Positions 24,885 to 32,240 of a DNA stretch of 64,000 bases are shown here, piece by piece. The DNA is from CAWFXC01 sp963819735 (GTDB lineage Bacteria > Actinomycetota > Acidimicrobiia > IMCC26256 > DASPTH01): positions 248,001 through 312,000 of the forward strand of contig CAWFXC010000004.1 of the NCBI GenBank assembly GCA_963819735.1. Reading direction: 5' to 3'. The notes beneath the pieces were generated by a model, which was given only the letters and a program-made list of their open reading frames with translations, was not told the origin of the DNA and searched no databases. Every line of letters begins with the position of its first letter. Position 1 is the stretch's first letter. The position numbers and the translations under genes are program-made.

Positions 24885-26168
24885 TCAGGCGCTGGCGCGT
24901 TCCGCCAACTCGCCGAGGCTGAGCTCCGACCGCTCGAAGCGACCGGTGTCGAAGGAGCGGACCGCGACGTCGCGGCCGGCGACCTCGGCGCGCAGCGCGC
25001 CGACGGTGCACTGCTCCTTGGGCCGGATGGCGAACGGATCGAAGCCGTACCAACGCATGGCGTTCTCGTGGCTGATGAGGTTCATCTCGCGGTCGGTGAC
25101 GCCGAACTTCTCGCACATGCGGTGGAACTCCTCCGGCGCTTCCGGCCACGAGGAGTCGGAGTGCGGGTAGTCCATCTCCCAGCACATGTTCTCGACGCCG
25201 ATGTCGTCGCGCAGGTTGAGCCCGACGGGGTCGGCGATGAAACACGTGAGGAAGTGCCGCTTGAACCGGTCGCTCGGCAGCTCGTCGCCGAAGTCCTGGT
25301 GCGTCCACAGGTGGTGCATCTCGTAGGTGCGGTCGAGGCGGTCGAGGAAGTACGGGATCCAGCCGGTGCCGCCCTCCGACAGGGCGATGCGCAGGTCGGG
25401 GTACTGCTTGAGCACGCGCGACCAGAGCAGGTCGGCCGCGGCCATGCAGATGTTCATCGGCTGGAGCGTGATCATCACGTCGAGCGGCGCGTCGGGTGCG
25501 GTCATGGCGAGCTCGCCGGAGGACCCGAGGTGGATGTTGAGAATCGACTCCGTCTCCACCAGCGCCCGCCAGATCGGGTCCCAGTGATCGGAGTGGAAGC
25601 TGGGCAGGCCGAGCTTGGCGGGGTTCTCGGTGAACGTCAGCGAGCGGCAACCCTTCTCGGCGACGCGCCGGATCTCCGCCGCGGTGAGCTCGGGGTCCCA
25701 GAGCATCGGGATCGCCATCGGGATGAACCGATCCGGGTAGGCGCCGCACCAGCCGTCGATGTGCCAGTCGTTGTAGGCACGGACGATCGCCGCCGCGAGG
25801 TCCTTGTCGGCGGTGCCGAGGAACAGCCGCCCCGAGAACGACACGAACGAGGGGAAGTTCATCGAGGCGAGCGCGCCACCCGCGCTCATGTCCTTGACGC
25901 GCTCGTGGACGTCGAAGCAACCGGGCCGCATCTCCTGGTAGGAGGTGGGGTCGATCCCGTACTCCTCCTTCGGGCGCCCGGCCACCGCGTTCAAGCCGAG
26001 GTTGGGGATCCTCTGGCCGTCGAACACCCAGACGTCATCGCCCCGGTCGTTGCGCTCGATGCGGGGGGCGAGATCTACGTACTTCGCCGGCAGCCGGCCT
26101 TCGAACAGGTCGGGCGGCTCGACCACGTGGTCGTCCACACTGATGAAGATCATGTCCTCGACACGCAT
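24885..26168 (-). CDS. amidohydrolase-2 family metal-dependent hydrolase
   Basis: A 427-residue TIM-barrel hydrolase of the ACMSD/amidohydrolase-2 type, which decarboxylate or hydrolyse cyclic acids using one divalent metal. It starts MRVEDMIFISVDDHVVEPPDLF, where the D-x-H ligand pair is seen. NIHLGSSGELA lies at the middle strands and EMDYPHSDSSWPEA carries the late metal Asp and the DxPH signature. ATG 26168 has GAGGAG at correct spacing. It is divergent from an F420-type gene across a 149-bp region holding a palindromic operator, so the two may be co-regulated. Substrate unknown. Confidence 0.82.
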   Translation of the reverse strand: MRVEDMIFISVDDHVVEPPDLFEGRLPAKYVDLAPRIERNDRGDDVWVFDGQRIPNLGLNAVAGRPKEEYGIDPTSYQEMRPGCFDVHERVKDMSAGGALASMNFPSFVSFSGRLFLGTADKDLAAAIVRAYNDWHIDGWCGAYPDRFIPMAIPMLWDPELTAAEIRRVAEKGCRSLTFTENPAKLGLPSFHSDHWDPIWRALVETESILNIHLGSSGELAMTAPDAPLDVMITLQPMNICMAAADLLWSRVLKQYPDLRIALSEGGTGWIPYFLDRLDRTYEMHHLWTHQDFGDELPSDRFKRHFLTCFIADPVGLNLRDDIGVENMCWEMDYPHSDSSWPEAPEEFHRMCEKFGVTDREMNLISHENAMRWYGFDPFAIRPKEQCTVGALRAEVAGRDVAVRSFDTGRFERSELSLGELAERASA

Positions 26169-26225
26169 GAGCATTCTCCTCTTCGTCGTGCTCCCACCCT
26201 ATTCCGCGGGGGCGGGAGGATCCGA

Positions 26226-26264
26226 CGACGGTTGACTTCGAGCGCACTCGAAGGTTTACCGTCG
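26226..26264 (+). promoter_or_regulatory. core promoter with embedded palindromic operator
   Basis: TTGACT (26232-26237) and TTTACC (26255-26260) are spaced by 17 bp. Between and around them lies a nested palindrome: inner arms CTTCGAG / CTCGAAG (26236-26242 and 26247-26253), outer arms CGACGGT / ACCGTCG (26226-26232 and 26258-26264). A repressor bound here would cover both hexamers. No regulator gene is adjacent. Confidence 0.6.
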
Positions 26265-26317
26265 GTTCCGCCGCCCGTCGTCCCCCACGACAGCCCCCCG
26301 AACTGGAGCACAGCACC

Positions 26318-27185
26318 ATGAAGATCGGTCTGCACGTCGTCAGCTTCTCCTGGCCCGACTCGCCCGCGTCGATCGCGCCCACGCTGGCGGGCATCGCCAC
26401 CGCGGCGGAGGAGGCAGGCGTCAGCGAGCTGAGCTTCATGGACCACTGGTTCCAGATGGAGTCGTTCGCGCCCGCCACCGAGCCGATGCTCGAGGGATAC
26501 ACCGCGCTCGGCTACATGGCGGCGCTGACCGAGACCGTCACCCTCGGACTGCTCGTCACCGGCGTGACGTACCGGGTGCCCGGGCTGTTGGCCAAGACGG
26601 TCGCCACCCTCGACGTGCTGTCGGGTGGCCGCGCCCAACTCGGCATCGGCGCCGCGTGGTACGAGCGGGAGCATCAGGGCCTGGGCGTCACCTTCCCGCC
26701 GGTGAGCGAGCGGTTCGAACGCCTCGAGGAGACGATCCAGATCTGTCTGCAGATGTGGAGCGACGACGACGGCCCGTACAAGGGTCGGCACTACGAGCTG
26801 GCGGAGACGATCTGCGAGCCGCGCCCGATCCGCCAGCCGCATCCGCCCGTGCTCATCGGCGGGAGTGGCGAACGCAAGACGCTGCTCCTGGTGGCGCGCT
26901 ACGCGGCAGCGTGCAATCTCTTCGCGTCGGAACCGGACGAGGTGGCGCACAAGCTCGAGGTGCTGCGTCGTCATTGCGACGACGAAGGCCGCGACTACGC
27001 CACGATCCGGAAGACGATGCTGACCCGTAGTCGACACGTTCACCGACACCGACGCGTTCCTCGCCGAAGCGCGCGTCTACCAGGACCTGGGCATCGACAC
27101 GTTGATCTTCGTGCCGTCGGGTGATCCGGTCGAGTTCACGCGCCGCCTGGGCACCGACGTGACCGCGCGGCTCGCCGAGCTGTAG
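26318..27185 (+). CDS. LLM-class F420-dependent oxidoreductase, split by a frameshift
   Basis: Luciferase-like protein with MKIGLHVVSFSWPDSP at the start, SELSFMDHWFQ, LGLLVTGVTYRVPGLLAKTV and LDVLSGGRAQLGIGAAWYEREH, all typical of the actinobacterial F420-type clade (TIGR03560-like by appearance). After ATIRKTMLT the frame changes. The C-terminus (DTFTDTDAFLAEARVYQDLG..., ending TARLAEL) is in the next frame and stops at 27185. One extra base near 27020-27035 explains the break. About 288 residues is full length. Its promoter contains a palindromic operator. The surrounding genes do not reveal the substrate. Confidence 0.8.
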
Positions 27186-27193
27186 CGCCGCCG

Positions 27194-27637
27194 TCAGCGA
27201 ACGGCGGCGGCCACGAAGTTGGGGATCAAGGCGTTCCAGCCGCCGGTGTTGACGTCGCGGAACGCCGATGCCCCGGTGCCCAGGCGTTCCCATCCCGAGT
27301 GCACGATGTCGAGCCGGGTCGTGCCGTCGCCCAGGTCGACGAAGGTGAGCTCGACGTCGGTGGCGTCGCTCCGGTCGCGCGTGATGTGCCAGAGGTAGCC
27401 GAGCCGGTGCGGCGGGTTCCAGAACGTGATCTCGCCCCAGTCGATCTCGGTGCCGTCGGGGGTCCGTTCGAAGATCCGGCCGCCGAGGCGCGGTTCGAGG
27501 GTCACGACGGTCCGCGGATCCCCCGACGCCGAGTGGCCTTTGGGCCACCACGTCGACAGGCGGGTGGTCCACACGGCGAAGGCGTGCTCGGTGGTGCACG
27601 CGATCTCGAAGCTGAGCCGCAACGGCTCGAGACTCAT
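27194..27637 (-). CDS. SRPBCC/AHSA1-like protein paired with ArsR regulator
   Basis: A 147-residue START-like domain protein. Recognisable family features are the opening LRLSFEIACTTEHAFAVWT, the WWPKGHS segment, GGRIFERTPDGTEIDWGEI and TRLDIVHSGWERLG. Its start lies 3 bp after the ArsR gene stop, so the two are coupled. This ArsR-plus-AHSA1 pairing is common in bacteria, where the START-like protein probably binds a hydrophobic ligand and the regulator controls the pair. No enzymatic residue can be assigned. Confidence 0.82.
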   Translation of the reverse strand: MSLEPLRLSFEIACTTEHAFAVWTTRLSTWWPKGHSASGDPRTVVTLEPRLGGRIFERTPDGTEIDWGEITFWNPPHRLGYLWHITRDRSDATDVELTFVDLGDGTTRLDIVHSGWERLGTGASAFRDVNTGGWNALIPNFVAAAVR

Positions 27638-27640
27638 CGG

Positions 27641-28012
27641 CTACGTTCGCTTCGGTGCCCGCTCCGGGCGCGCCGGGGATGGCGCGGGCGGGTCGGGCGC
27701 GGCGGTGTTCTCGGCCAGCAGCCGGAACCGGGCGGCGACGTCGCCCCACACCTGGGTGAGGAACGTCTCGACTGCCTCGACACCTTGGTCGTGCAGCCGG
27801 TAGATCCGGCGCGTGCCCCGGGGCTCCTCGACGACCAGCCCGGCCTCCTTCAGGAGCCGGAGGTGCCGGGACACGGCCGGGCGACTGATGGGCAGCGCGG
27901 CCGCCACCTCGCCGACCGAGCGCCCGCCGGAACCCAGCAGCTCGACGATGGCGCGTCGGTTGGGGTCGCCGAGCGCCTCGAACGGATCGCCCGCGGCCGC
28001 GTTCATGCCCAT
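27641..28012 (-). CDS. ArsR-family winged-helix transcriptional regulator
   Basis: A 123-residue repressor-type protein. The winged helix reads FEALGDPNRRAIVELLGSGG, SVGEVAAALPISRPAVSRHL (recognition helix) and LVVEEPRGTRRIYRL (wing). The metal-binding ELCVCD motif of true ArsR proteins is absent, which places it with the SRPBCC-associated group that responds to non-metal signals. A proline-rich C-terminal tail follows. ATG 28012 is used; ATG 28006 is an alternative. It overlaps no gene but is tightly packed with the SRPBCC gene downstream. Confidence 0.85.
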   Translation of the reverse strand: MGMNAAAGDPFEALGDPNRRAIVELLGSGGRSVGEVAAALPISRPAVSRHLRLLKEAGLVVEEPRGTRRIYRLHDQGVEAVETFLTQVWGDVAARFRLLAENTAAPDPPAPSPARPERAPKRT

Positions 28013-28031
28013 GAGTTCACGCGCACTCGTC

Positions 28032-28448
28032 TCACGCGTCCGGGATCGCGCGCATCCGGTTGTTGCGCGCGTTGTGCTCGACTTCGGCGAGCCCGAGCGT
28101 CTCCATGACCGGCGGCACGTAGTTGGCGAAGCGACCGCGCAGTCCCTTCTTGAGCCCGTACCACCCGCCGACGGGATTGTCGTCGGCGCGGGCCCAGCTC
28201 TCGACCGAGCCTTCGGCGGCAGGCTTCTGCTCGTCGGCGTTGCCGAGCAGTACCCAGTCGCCCCGCTCGACCAGCATCGCGTGCAGGTCGTCGAGGCAGC
28301 GGAGGTGGTAGCGGAGTTGTGTCTTGCCGACCTGCACGACGAGCGCGGGAGGATCCGCGCCGTCGTCGCGGTACGCGCGGTACTCGGAGCCGCCGCTCGG
28401 CGTCGTGAGCACCCACGGGTCGTCGCGGCTGCCGTTGGCACTGCTCAT
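28032..28448 (-). CDS. conserved hypothetical protein, 138 residues
   Basis: I do not recognise a functional family with certainty. The protein has an N-terminal segment DDPWVLTTPSGGSEYRAYRD, a central VGKTQLRYHLRCLDDLHAML and an aromatic-rich WVLLGNADEQ ... WYGLKKGLRGRFANYVPPV region. No membrane segment, signal or catalytic motif is seen. It overlaps the upstream gene by 4 bp (ATGA) and precedes the ArsR gene by 19 bp, so it probably belongs to one four-gene minus-strand operon starting at 28750. It is likely a small cytosolic protein regulated with that operon. Confidence 0.6.
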   Translation of the reverse strand: MSSANGSRDDPWVLTTPSGGSEYRAYRDDGADPPALVVQVGKTQLRYHLRCLDDLHAMLVERGDWVLLGNADEQKPAAEGSVESWARADDNPVGGWYGLKKGLRGRFANYVPPVMETLGLAEVEHNARNNRMRAIPDA

Positions 28449-28750
28449 TGCGACAGTCCGTAGCTGCCCACGAGTGATGCGGGGGACGCGACCGGGCCTT
28501 CGTCGCAGCGGTCGTCGATCTCGCGCACGAACTCGGCGAACGCCGCGGTGGTGGTCAACGGGTTGGAACCGTCGGCGGTGTCGACGGCGGCGACGTGCAC
28601 GAAGCTCACGCCGTCGGCCAGGCGGAAGCTGGCGTACTGCAGGCCCGCCGGCGCAGTGGCGTCGAGCTCGGCGAAGACCTGCTCGATGAGCGCCTGGTTC
28701 TCGTCGGCTCGCTCGGGCTTGCTCCGGTATCGGACGACGGTGACGGTCAC
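28445..28750 (-). CDS. small dimeric alpha-beta barrel-like protein
   Basis: A 101-residue protein that looks like a ferredoxin-like dimeric alpha-beta barrel (antibiotic biosynthesis monooxygenase type). It opens with strand MTVTVVRYRSKPERADENQ, then helix LIEQVFAELDA, strand GLQYASFRLADGVSFVHVA and a final helix AAFAEFVREIDDRC. No cofactor residues can be named. It is the first gene of the minus-strand operon running to 27194 and lies directly beside the GTTAC repeat cluster at 28766-28800, likely its operator. Confidence 0.6.
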   Translation of the reverse strand: MTVTVVRYRSKPERADENQALIEQVFAELDATAPAGLQYASFRLADGVSFVHVAAVDTADGSNPLTTTAAFAEFVREIDDRCDEGPVASPASLVGSYGLSQ

Positions 28751-28765
28751 TGCGGCTCCCCTGTC

Positions 28766-28800
28766 GGTAACGGTCGCGTTACCGTAACAGTTCAGTTACC
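28766..28800. promoter_or_regulatory. cluster of GTTAC/GTAAC motifs, candidate operator
   Basis: GGTAAC (28766-28771) and GTTACC (28778-28783) form a 6-bp inverted repeat with a 6-nt spacer. The second arm also begins GTTACCGTAAC, and another GTTACC follows at 28795-28800. The stretch is clearly less GC-rich than its surroundings and lies just upstream of the divergent operon starting at 28750. Confidence 0.5.
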
Positions 28801-28911
28801 GATAGGCAACGGCGGCGTCCGGGATGGTCGGCGCGATGATTTCCGACCCCGGGCGTCGTCGGTACCGGAGCACCGGCCCCCGGGCCGCCCGGACGACAGG
28901 GAGGACGCGCC

Positions 28912-29388
28912 ATGCCCCGGATCACGCCCAACCTCTGGTTCGACACCCAGGGACTCGAAGCCGCCGAGTTCTACGTGTCGGTGTTCCCCCACTCGGAGAT
29001 CACGAACATCTCGTACTACGGCGAAGCCGGCCCCGGACCCGCCGGCACCGTGCTCACCGTCGACTTCGTGCTCGACGGGCAGGAGTACACCGCGATCAAC
29101 GGCGGCCCGCTCTTCACCTTCGACGAGGCGGTCTCGCTGCTCATCAACTGCGCCGATCAGGACGAGATCGATTACTACTGGGACAAGCTCACCGACGGCG
29201 GTGAGGAGAGCATGTGCGGATGGCTCAAGGACCGGTTCGGGCTCTCGTGGCAGGTGGTGCCGGCCGACTTCAACGACCTGCAGAACGACCCCGATCCGGG
29301 TCGCGCCACGCGCGCGATGCGAGCCGTGCTCGGGATGAAGAAGCTCGACATCGCGGCCATCCGAGCCGCCGCCGATGCGGAGGAGTAG
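28912..29388 (+). CDS. VOC/PhnB-like family protein
   Basis: A 158-residue vicinal-oxygen-chelate fold protein of the PhnB/3-demethylubiquinone-methyltransferase-like group. Typical elements are ITPNLWFDTQGLEAAEFYVSVFP, GTVLTVDFVLDGQEYTAINGGP, FDEAVSLLINCADQDEIDYYWDKL and GWLKDRFGLSWQVVPADF. Despite older names in this family, no methyltransferase activity is expected; members bind small molecules or act in resistance. A GGGAGGA ribosome-binding site precedes ATG 28912. It is divergent from the operon at 28750 and shares its upstream region. Confidence 0.82.
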   Translation: MPRITPNLWFDTQGLEAAEFYVSVFPHSEITNISYYGEAGPGPAGTVLTVDFVLDGQEYTAINGGPLFTFDEAVSLLINCADQDEIDYYWDKLTDGGEESMCGWLKDRFGLSWQVVPADFNDLQNDPDPGRATRAMRAVLGMKKLDIAAIRAAADAEE

Positions 29389-29403
29389 CTCGTCGCCGCT
29401 GGT

Positions 29404-29409
29404 TAACGT
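29404..29409 (+). promoter_or_regulatory. -10 hexamer TAACGT, leaderless start
   Basis: TAACGT stands 6 nt before ATG 29416 in the 27-bp gap after the VOC gene. It suggests the thioesterase gene has its own leaderless transcript. Confidence 0.45.
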
Positions 29410-29415
29410 GCCCCG

Positions 29416-30243
29416 ATGCCAGAGCCGGTCGCGCAGTCGTTCCTGAACCTCCTCGATTTCGAAGTGGTCGACACCGACGTCTTCCGGGCGGCCGGGGTGA
29501 CGGAGTCTTTTGGTCCGGAGCTGTTCGGCGGTCAGATCGGCGCGCAGGCGCTGTGGGCCGCGGCCGGCACCGTGCCCGAGGCGTTGGCGCCGCACTCGCT
29601 CCACGGCTACTTCCTGCGCCCGGGCCGGATCGAGCTGCCGTCGCAGCTCCACGTGACCCGCGTGCGCGACGGCCGCTCCTTCTCGGTGCGGCGGGTGGAG
29701 GTGACGCAGGGCGACGCCGCGCTGTTCAGCGCGATGGTCTCGTTCCACGGCACCGAAGCGGGCGGTGAGTACACCGAACCTTCGCTGCCGGCGCGGCCGG
29801 ATCCGGAGCCGGGCGACGAACCGATGGTGCGCAACTCATTGCTTGTCATCGAGGTGGCGTCGCGCACTCCGGCGGTCGACGATGAAGGCCCGTGGCGCCC
29901 GCCGCGCGCGTTCTGGGCCCGCACCCGCGAACGCCTGCCCGATGATCCGCGGGTGCACGCGTGCGCGGTCACCTTCATCTCCGACATGGGCAGCGGCTTC
30001 TCGGAGCTCGATGCGCCCGACGTGCCGCCGGGTGGTGTGAGCCTCGATCACTCGGTCTGGTTCCACCGCGCGGTGCGGGCCGACGAATGGCTCTACAACG
30101 ACCTCGGCCCGATCTCGGCCTCGGGCGCGCGGGGCGTGTACCGGGGGCACATCTACGACGAAGCCGGTCGGCTCGGTGCGACACTCGTGCAGGAGATGCT
30201 GCTGCGGCCCGATGCGCCGTACTGGAACCGCCGGCCCGGCTAG
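29416..30243 (+). CDS. tesB: acyl-CoA thioesterase II
   Basis: Double-hotdog thioesterase hydrolysing acyl-CoA to free acid and CoA. The first hotdog has ELFGGQIGAQALWAA and SLHGYFLRPG. The second has VTFISDMG, with the catalytic-region Asp, and SLDHSVWFHR, then GARGVYRGHIYDEAGRLGATLVQEML, which supplies the conserved Thr/Gln region. At 275 residues it is of normal length. It overlaps the end of the oppositely oriented crotonase gene by 4 bp. In this block of acyl-CoA genes it may release product acids or prevent CoA sequestration. Confidence 0.88.
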   Translation: MPEPVAQSFLNLLDFEVVDTDVFRAAGVTESFGPELFGGQIGAQALWAAAGTVPEALAPHSLHGYFLRPGRIELPSQLHVTRVRDGRSFSVRRVEVTQGDAALFSAMVSFHGTEAGGEYTEPSLPARPDPEPGDEPMVRNSLLVIEVASRTPAVDDEGPWRPPRAFWARTRERLPDDPRVHACAVTFISDMGSGFSELDAPDVPPGGVSLDHSVWFHRAVRADEWLYNDLGPISASGARGVYRGHIYDEAGRLGATLVQEMLLRPDAPYWNRRPG

Positions 30244-31112
30244 CTGTCGCCGGGCGTCTCCCACCAGGGGTAGCCCGACGGCATGTCGCGACTCACGCGC
30301 GACTCGAACTGCGGCGTGCGTTTCTCGAAGAAGGCGCGGACGCCTTCGGCCGCGTCGGGCCGGTGCGCGAGTTCGGCGAGTGCCGGGGTGTCGATCTCGT
30401 GCACCATTCGGGGTTCGGCGAGCGACGAACCGCGCCACAGGAGCCCCTTCGTGAACGACACCGACACCGGGTTCGCCTCGGCGATGCCGGTCGCGATCGT
30501 GCGCGCCGCGTCCAGCACGTCGGCCGCCGGGAGCGCGTCGCGCACGAGGCCTGATCGCACCGCCTCGGCGGCCGAGAAGAGCCGGCCGCTGTAGGCCCAT
30601 TCGGCTGCCCACGCCATCGGCACGACGCGCGGAAGGAACCAACCGGACGCGGCGTCGATGATCATCCCGCGGCGCGCGAACACGAACCCGAGCTTGGCGT
30701 GGTCGGCGCAGATGCGGATGTCCATCGGCAGGGTCATGGTGAGGCCGAAGCCGACGGCGGAACCGTTGATGGCCCCGATGAACGGCTTCGGGCTGTCGAA
30801 GATCCGCAGGGTGAGCGTGCCGCCACCGTTCCGGCCCTCGCGCAACCCGCCGTCGTCGGCATCCCACCGCTCCCACGCGAACGCGTCGTCGCGGCGGGTC
30901 AGGTCGGCGCCGGCGCAGAACGCGCGCCCGGCGCCGGTGACGATCACGCACCGGACGTCGTCGTCGGCGTCGAGCGCGTCGACCGCGGCGACGAACGCCT
31001 GGATCATGTCGACCGTCATCGCGTTCATCGCGTCGGGCCGGTTCAACGTGATCGTGGCGACGGGGCCGTCGACGTCGACCTTGATCGCCGGTTCGGGGGC
31101 GCCGGGAGTCAT
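30240..31112 (-). CDS. enoyl-CoA hydratase/isomerase (crotonase) family protein
   Basis: A 290-residue crotonase, somewhat long. Oxyanion-hole segments are AFCAGADLTRRDD and AINGSAVGFGLTMTLPMDIRICAD. The active-site loop FARRGMIIDAASGWFLPRVVPM has Asp/Ala where classical hydratases have catalytic glutamates, so dehydration/hydration chemistry is doubtful and an isomerase or hydrolase role is possible. The C-terminus ends FFEKRTPQFESR plus an extra ~20 residues. It starts at the base immediately after the upstream SDR stop, so both form one transcript. Confidence 0.83.
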   Translation of the reverse strand: MTPGAPEPAIKVDVDGPVATITLNRPDAMNAMTVDMIQAFVAAVDALDADDDVRCVIVTGAGRAFCAGADLTRRDDAFAWERWDADDGGLREGRNGGGTLTLRIFDSPKPFIGAINGSAVGFGLTMTLPMDIRICADHAKLGFVFARRGMIIDAASGWFLPRVVPMAWAAEWAYSGRLFSAAEAVRSGLVRDALPAADVLDAARTIATGIAEANPVSVSFTKGLLWRGSSLAEPRMVHEIDTPALAELAHRPDAAEGVRAFFEKRTPQFESRVSRDMPSGYPWWETPGDS

Positions 31113-32054
31113 CTACTCGGGGTGACCGAGCAGCGGCAACGCGTCGAAGTCGGGGAAGGCCCGGCCGTCGGGAAGGATCTCCGCCTCGGTCATCAGGCCG
31201 AAGCTGCGGACCAGATCCTCGGCGACCACGAACATGCCGTTGAAGATCATCGGGTTGTGACACGTGGCCAGGTACGTCGCCGCCCGCGCCGGCACCAGCA
31301 CCGAATGCGCGAGGTGGGGTCGGTACCCGATGAGCTGGGCTTCCTCGAACAGGTCCATGCCGAGGTTCGAGAGCGTCATGCTCGGGTCGAGCGTGAGCAC
31401 GGCGACGTTGTGCTCGGCGGTCTCCCGCATCAGCGCCGGCGCGATGCGGTCGGTGACGCCGCGCGCGATCGGCACCATCGACCCGACCTGGCCGGTGTTC
31501 GGGAGTGGCTGGTCGGGGTCGCCGAGCCATTCGGTGAGCGGCGGCTCCAGGCTCATCGGCAGGCGCGGCTCGCGGCGCGCCGCCACCCGGTTCTGGGTGA
31601 TGTTCTGGATCACGCCCCGGCGCTGGCCGATCATGATCGGGAGCACGAGGTGGATGGCGCGGAGGTAGCCCTCGATCGTCGTGCCGATGTGGCCCTGGAT
31701 CGAGTCCCAGCGCATGTCGGCGAATTGGGTGGCGTACGAGCCACCTTCGGCGAAGTCGACCCAGTTCGCGGTGATGATGAGCGTGTCGATGCGGCCGAAC
31801 TCTTCCATCGTGCGCTCGACGGTCTCCTCGACGTCGTCGAGCGAGCCGAGATCGCACTTGAGCGGGAGTGCCTTCCCGCCGTACTCGCGCACGAGTACCG
31901 CGGTCTCCTCCACCGACATCGGCTGGGGATCCCCCGCAACCGACGTCCGGGCAGTCGGAACGACGTCGAATCCGTGCCGGGCGAGGTCGATGCACATGGC
32001 GCGCCCCATCCCCCGGCTCGCTCCGATCACGAGTGCAACTGCGCGTTCGGTCAT
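31113..32054 (-). CDS. SDR-like protein without the catalytic YxxxK motif
   Basis: A Rossmann-fold SDR relative of 313 residues. The cofactor loop GASRGMGRA and LKCDLGSLDD are intact, but the expected NNAG reads ITANWVDF. The position of YxxxK reads VPIAR, so both the catalytic tyrosine and lysine are replaced. A long insertion (residues ~165-200) precedes it. It is either a non-catalytic, cofactor-binding paralog or uses other chemistry. ATG 32054 follows GGGGG closely; GTG 32063 is an alternative start. It is cotranscribed with the downstream crotonase with zero gap. Confidence 0.75.
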   Translation of the reverse strand: MTERAVALVIGASRGMGRAMCIDLARHGFDVVPTARTSVAGDPQPMSVEETAVLVREYGGKALPLKCDLGSLDDVEETVERTMEEFGRIDTLIITANWVDFAEGGSYATQFADMRWDSIQGHIGTTIEGYLRAIHLVLPIMIGQRRGVIQNITQNRVAARREPRLPMSLEPPLTEWLGDPDQPLPNTGQVGSMVPIARGVTDRIAPALMRETAEHNVAVLTLDPSMTLSNLGMDLFEEAQLIGYRPHLAHSVLVPARAATYLATCHNPMIFNGMFVVAEDLVRSFGLMTEAEILPDGRAFPDFDALPLLGHPE

Positions 32055-32195
32055 GTCCCCCACTCTCGATGTGCCGACGGATTCAGTGTGCTGACCGCCC
32101 GATGGGCGGGAGCGTAACGGTGCGCGCCGCCGGGCGCACGACGAGCGTGTTCACATCCCGCCGCTTCACACCACGCCGCTTCGCGCCACCTCGCT

Positions 32196-32240
32196 CTACA
32201 CGACGCCGCCCTACACGACGCCGCCCTACACGACGCCGCC
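32196..32240 (-). repeat. three perfect 15-bp tandem repeats spanning a stop codon
   Basis: CTACACGACGCCGCC is repeated three times without interruption. On the minus strand each unit ends with TAG; the first (32226-32240) is the real end of the CaiB-type gene (GGVV-stop) and the two others lie beyond it. Further degenerate copies may extend to about 32160. Confidence 0.9.
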
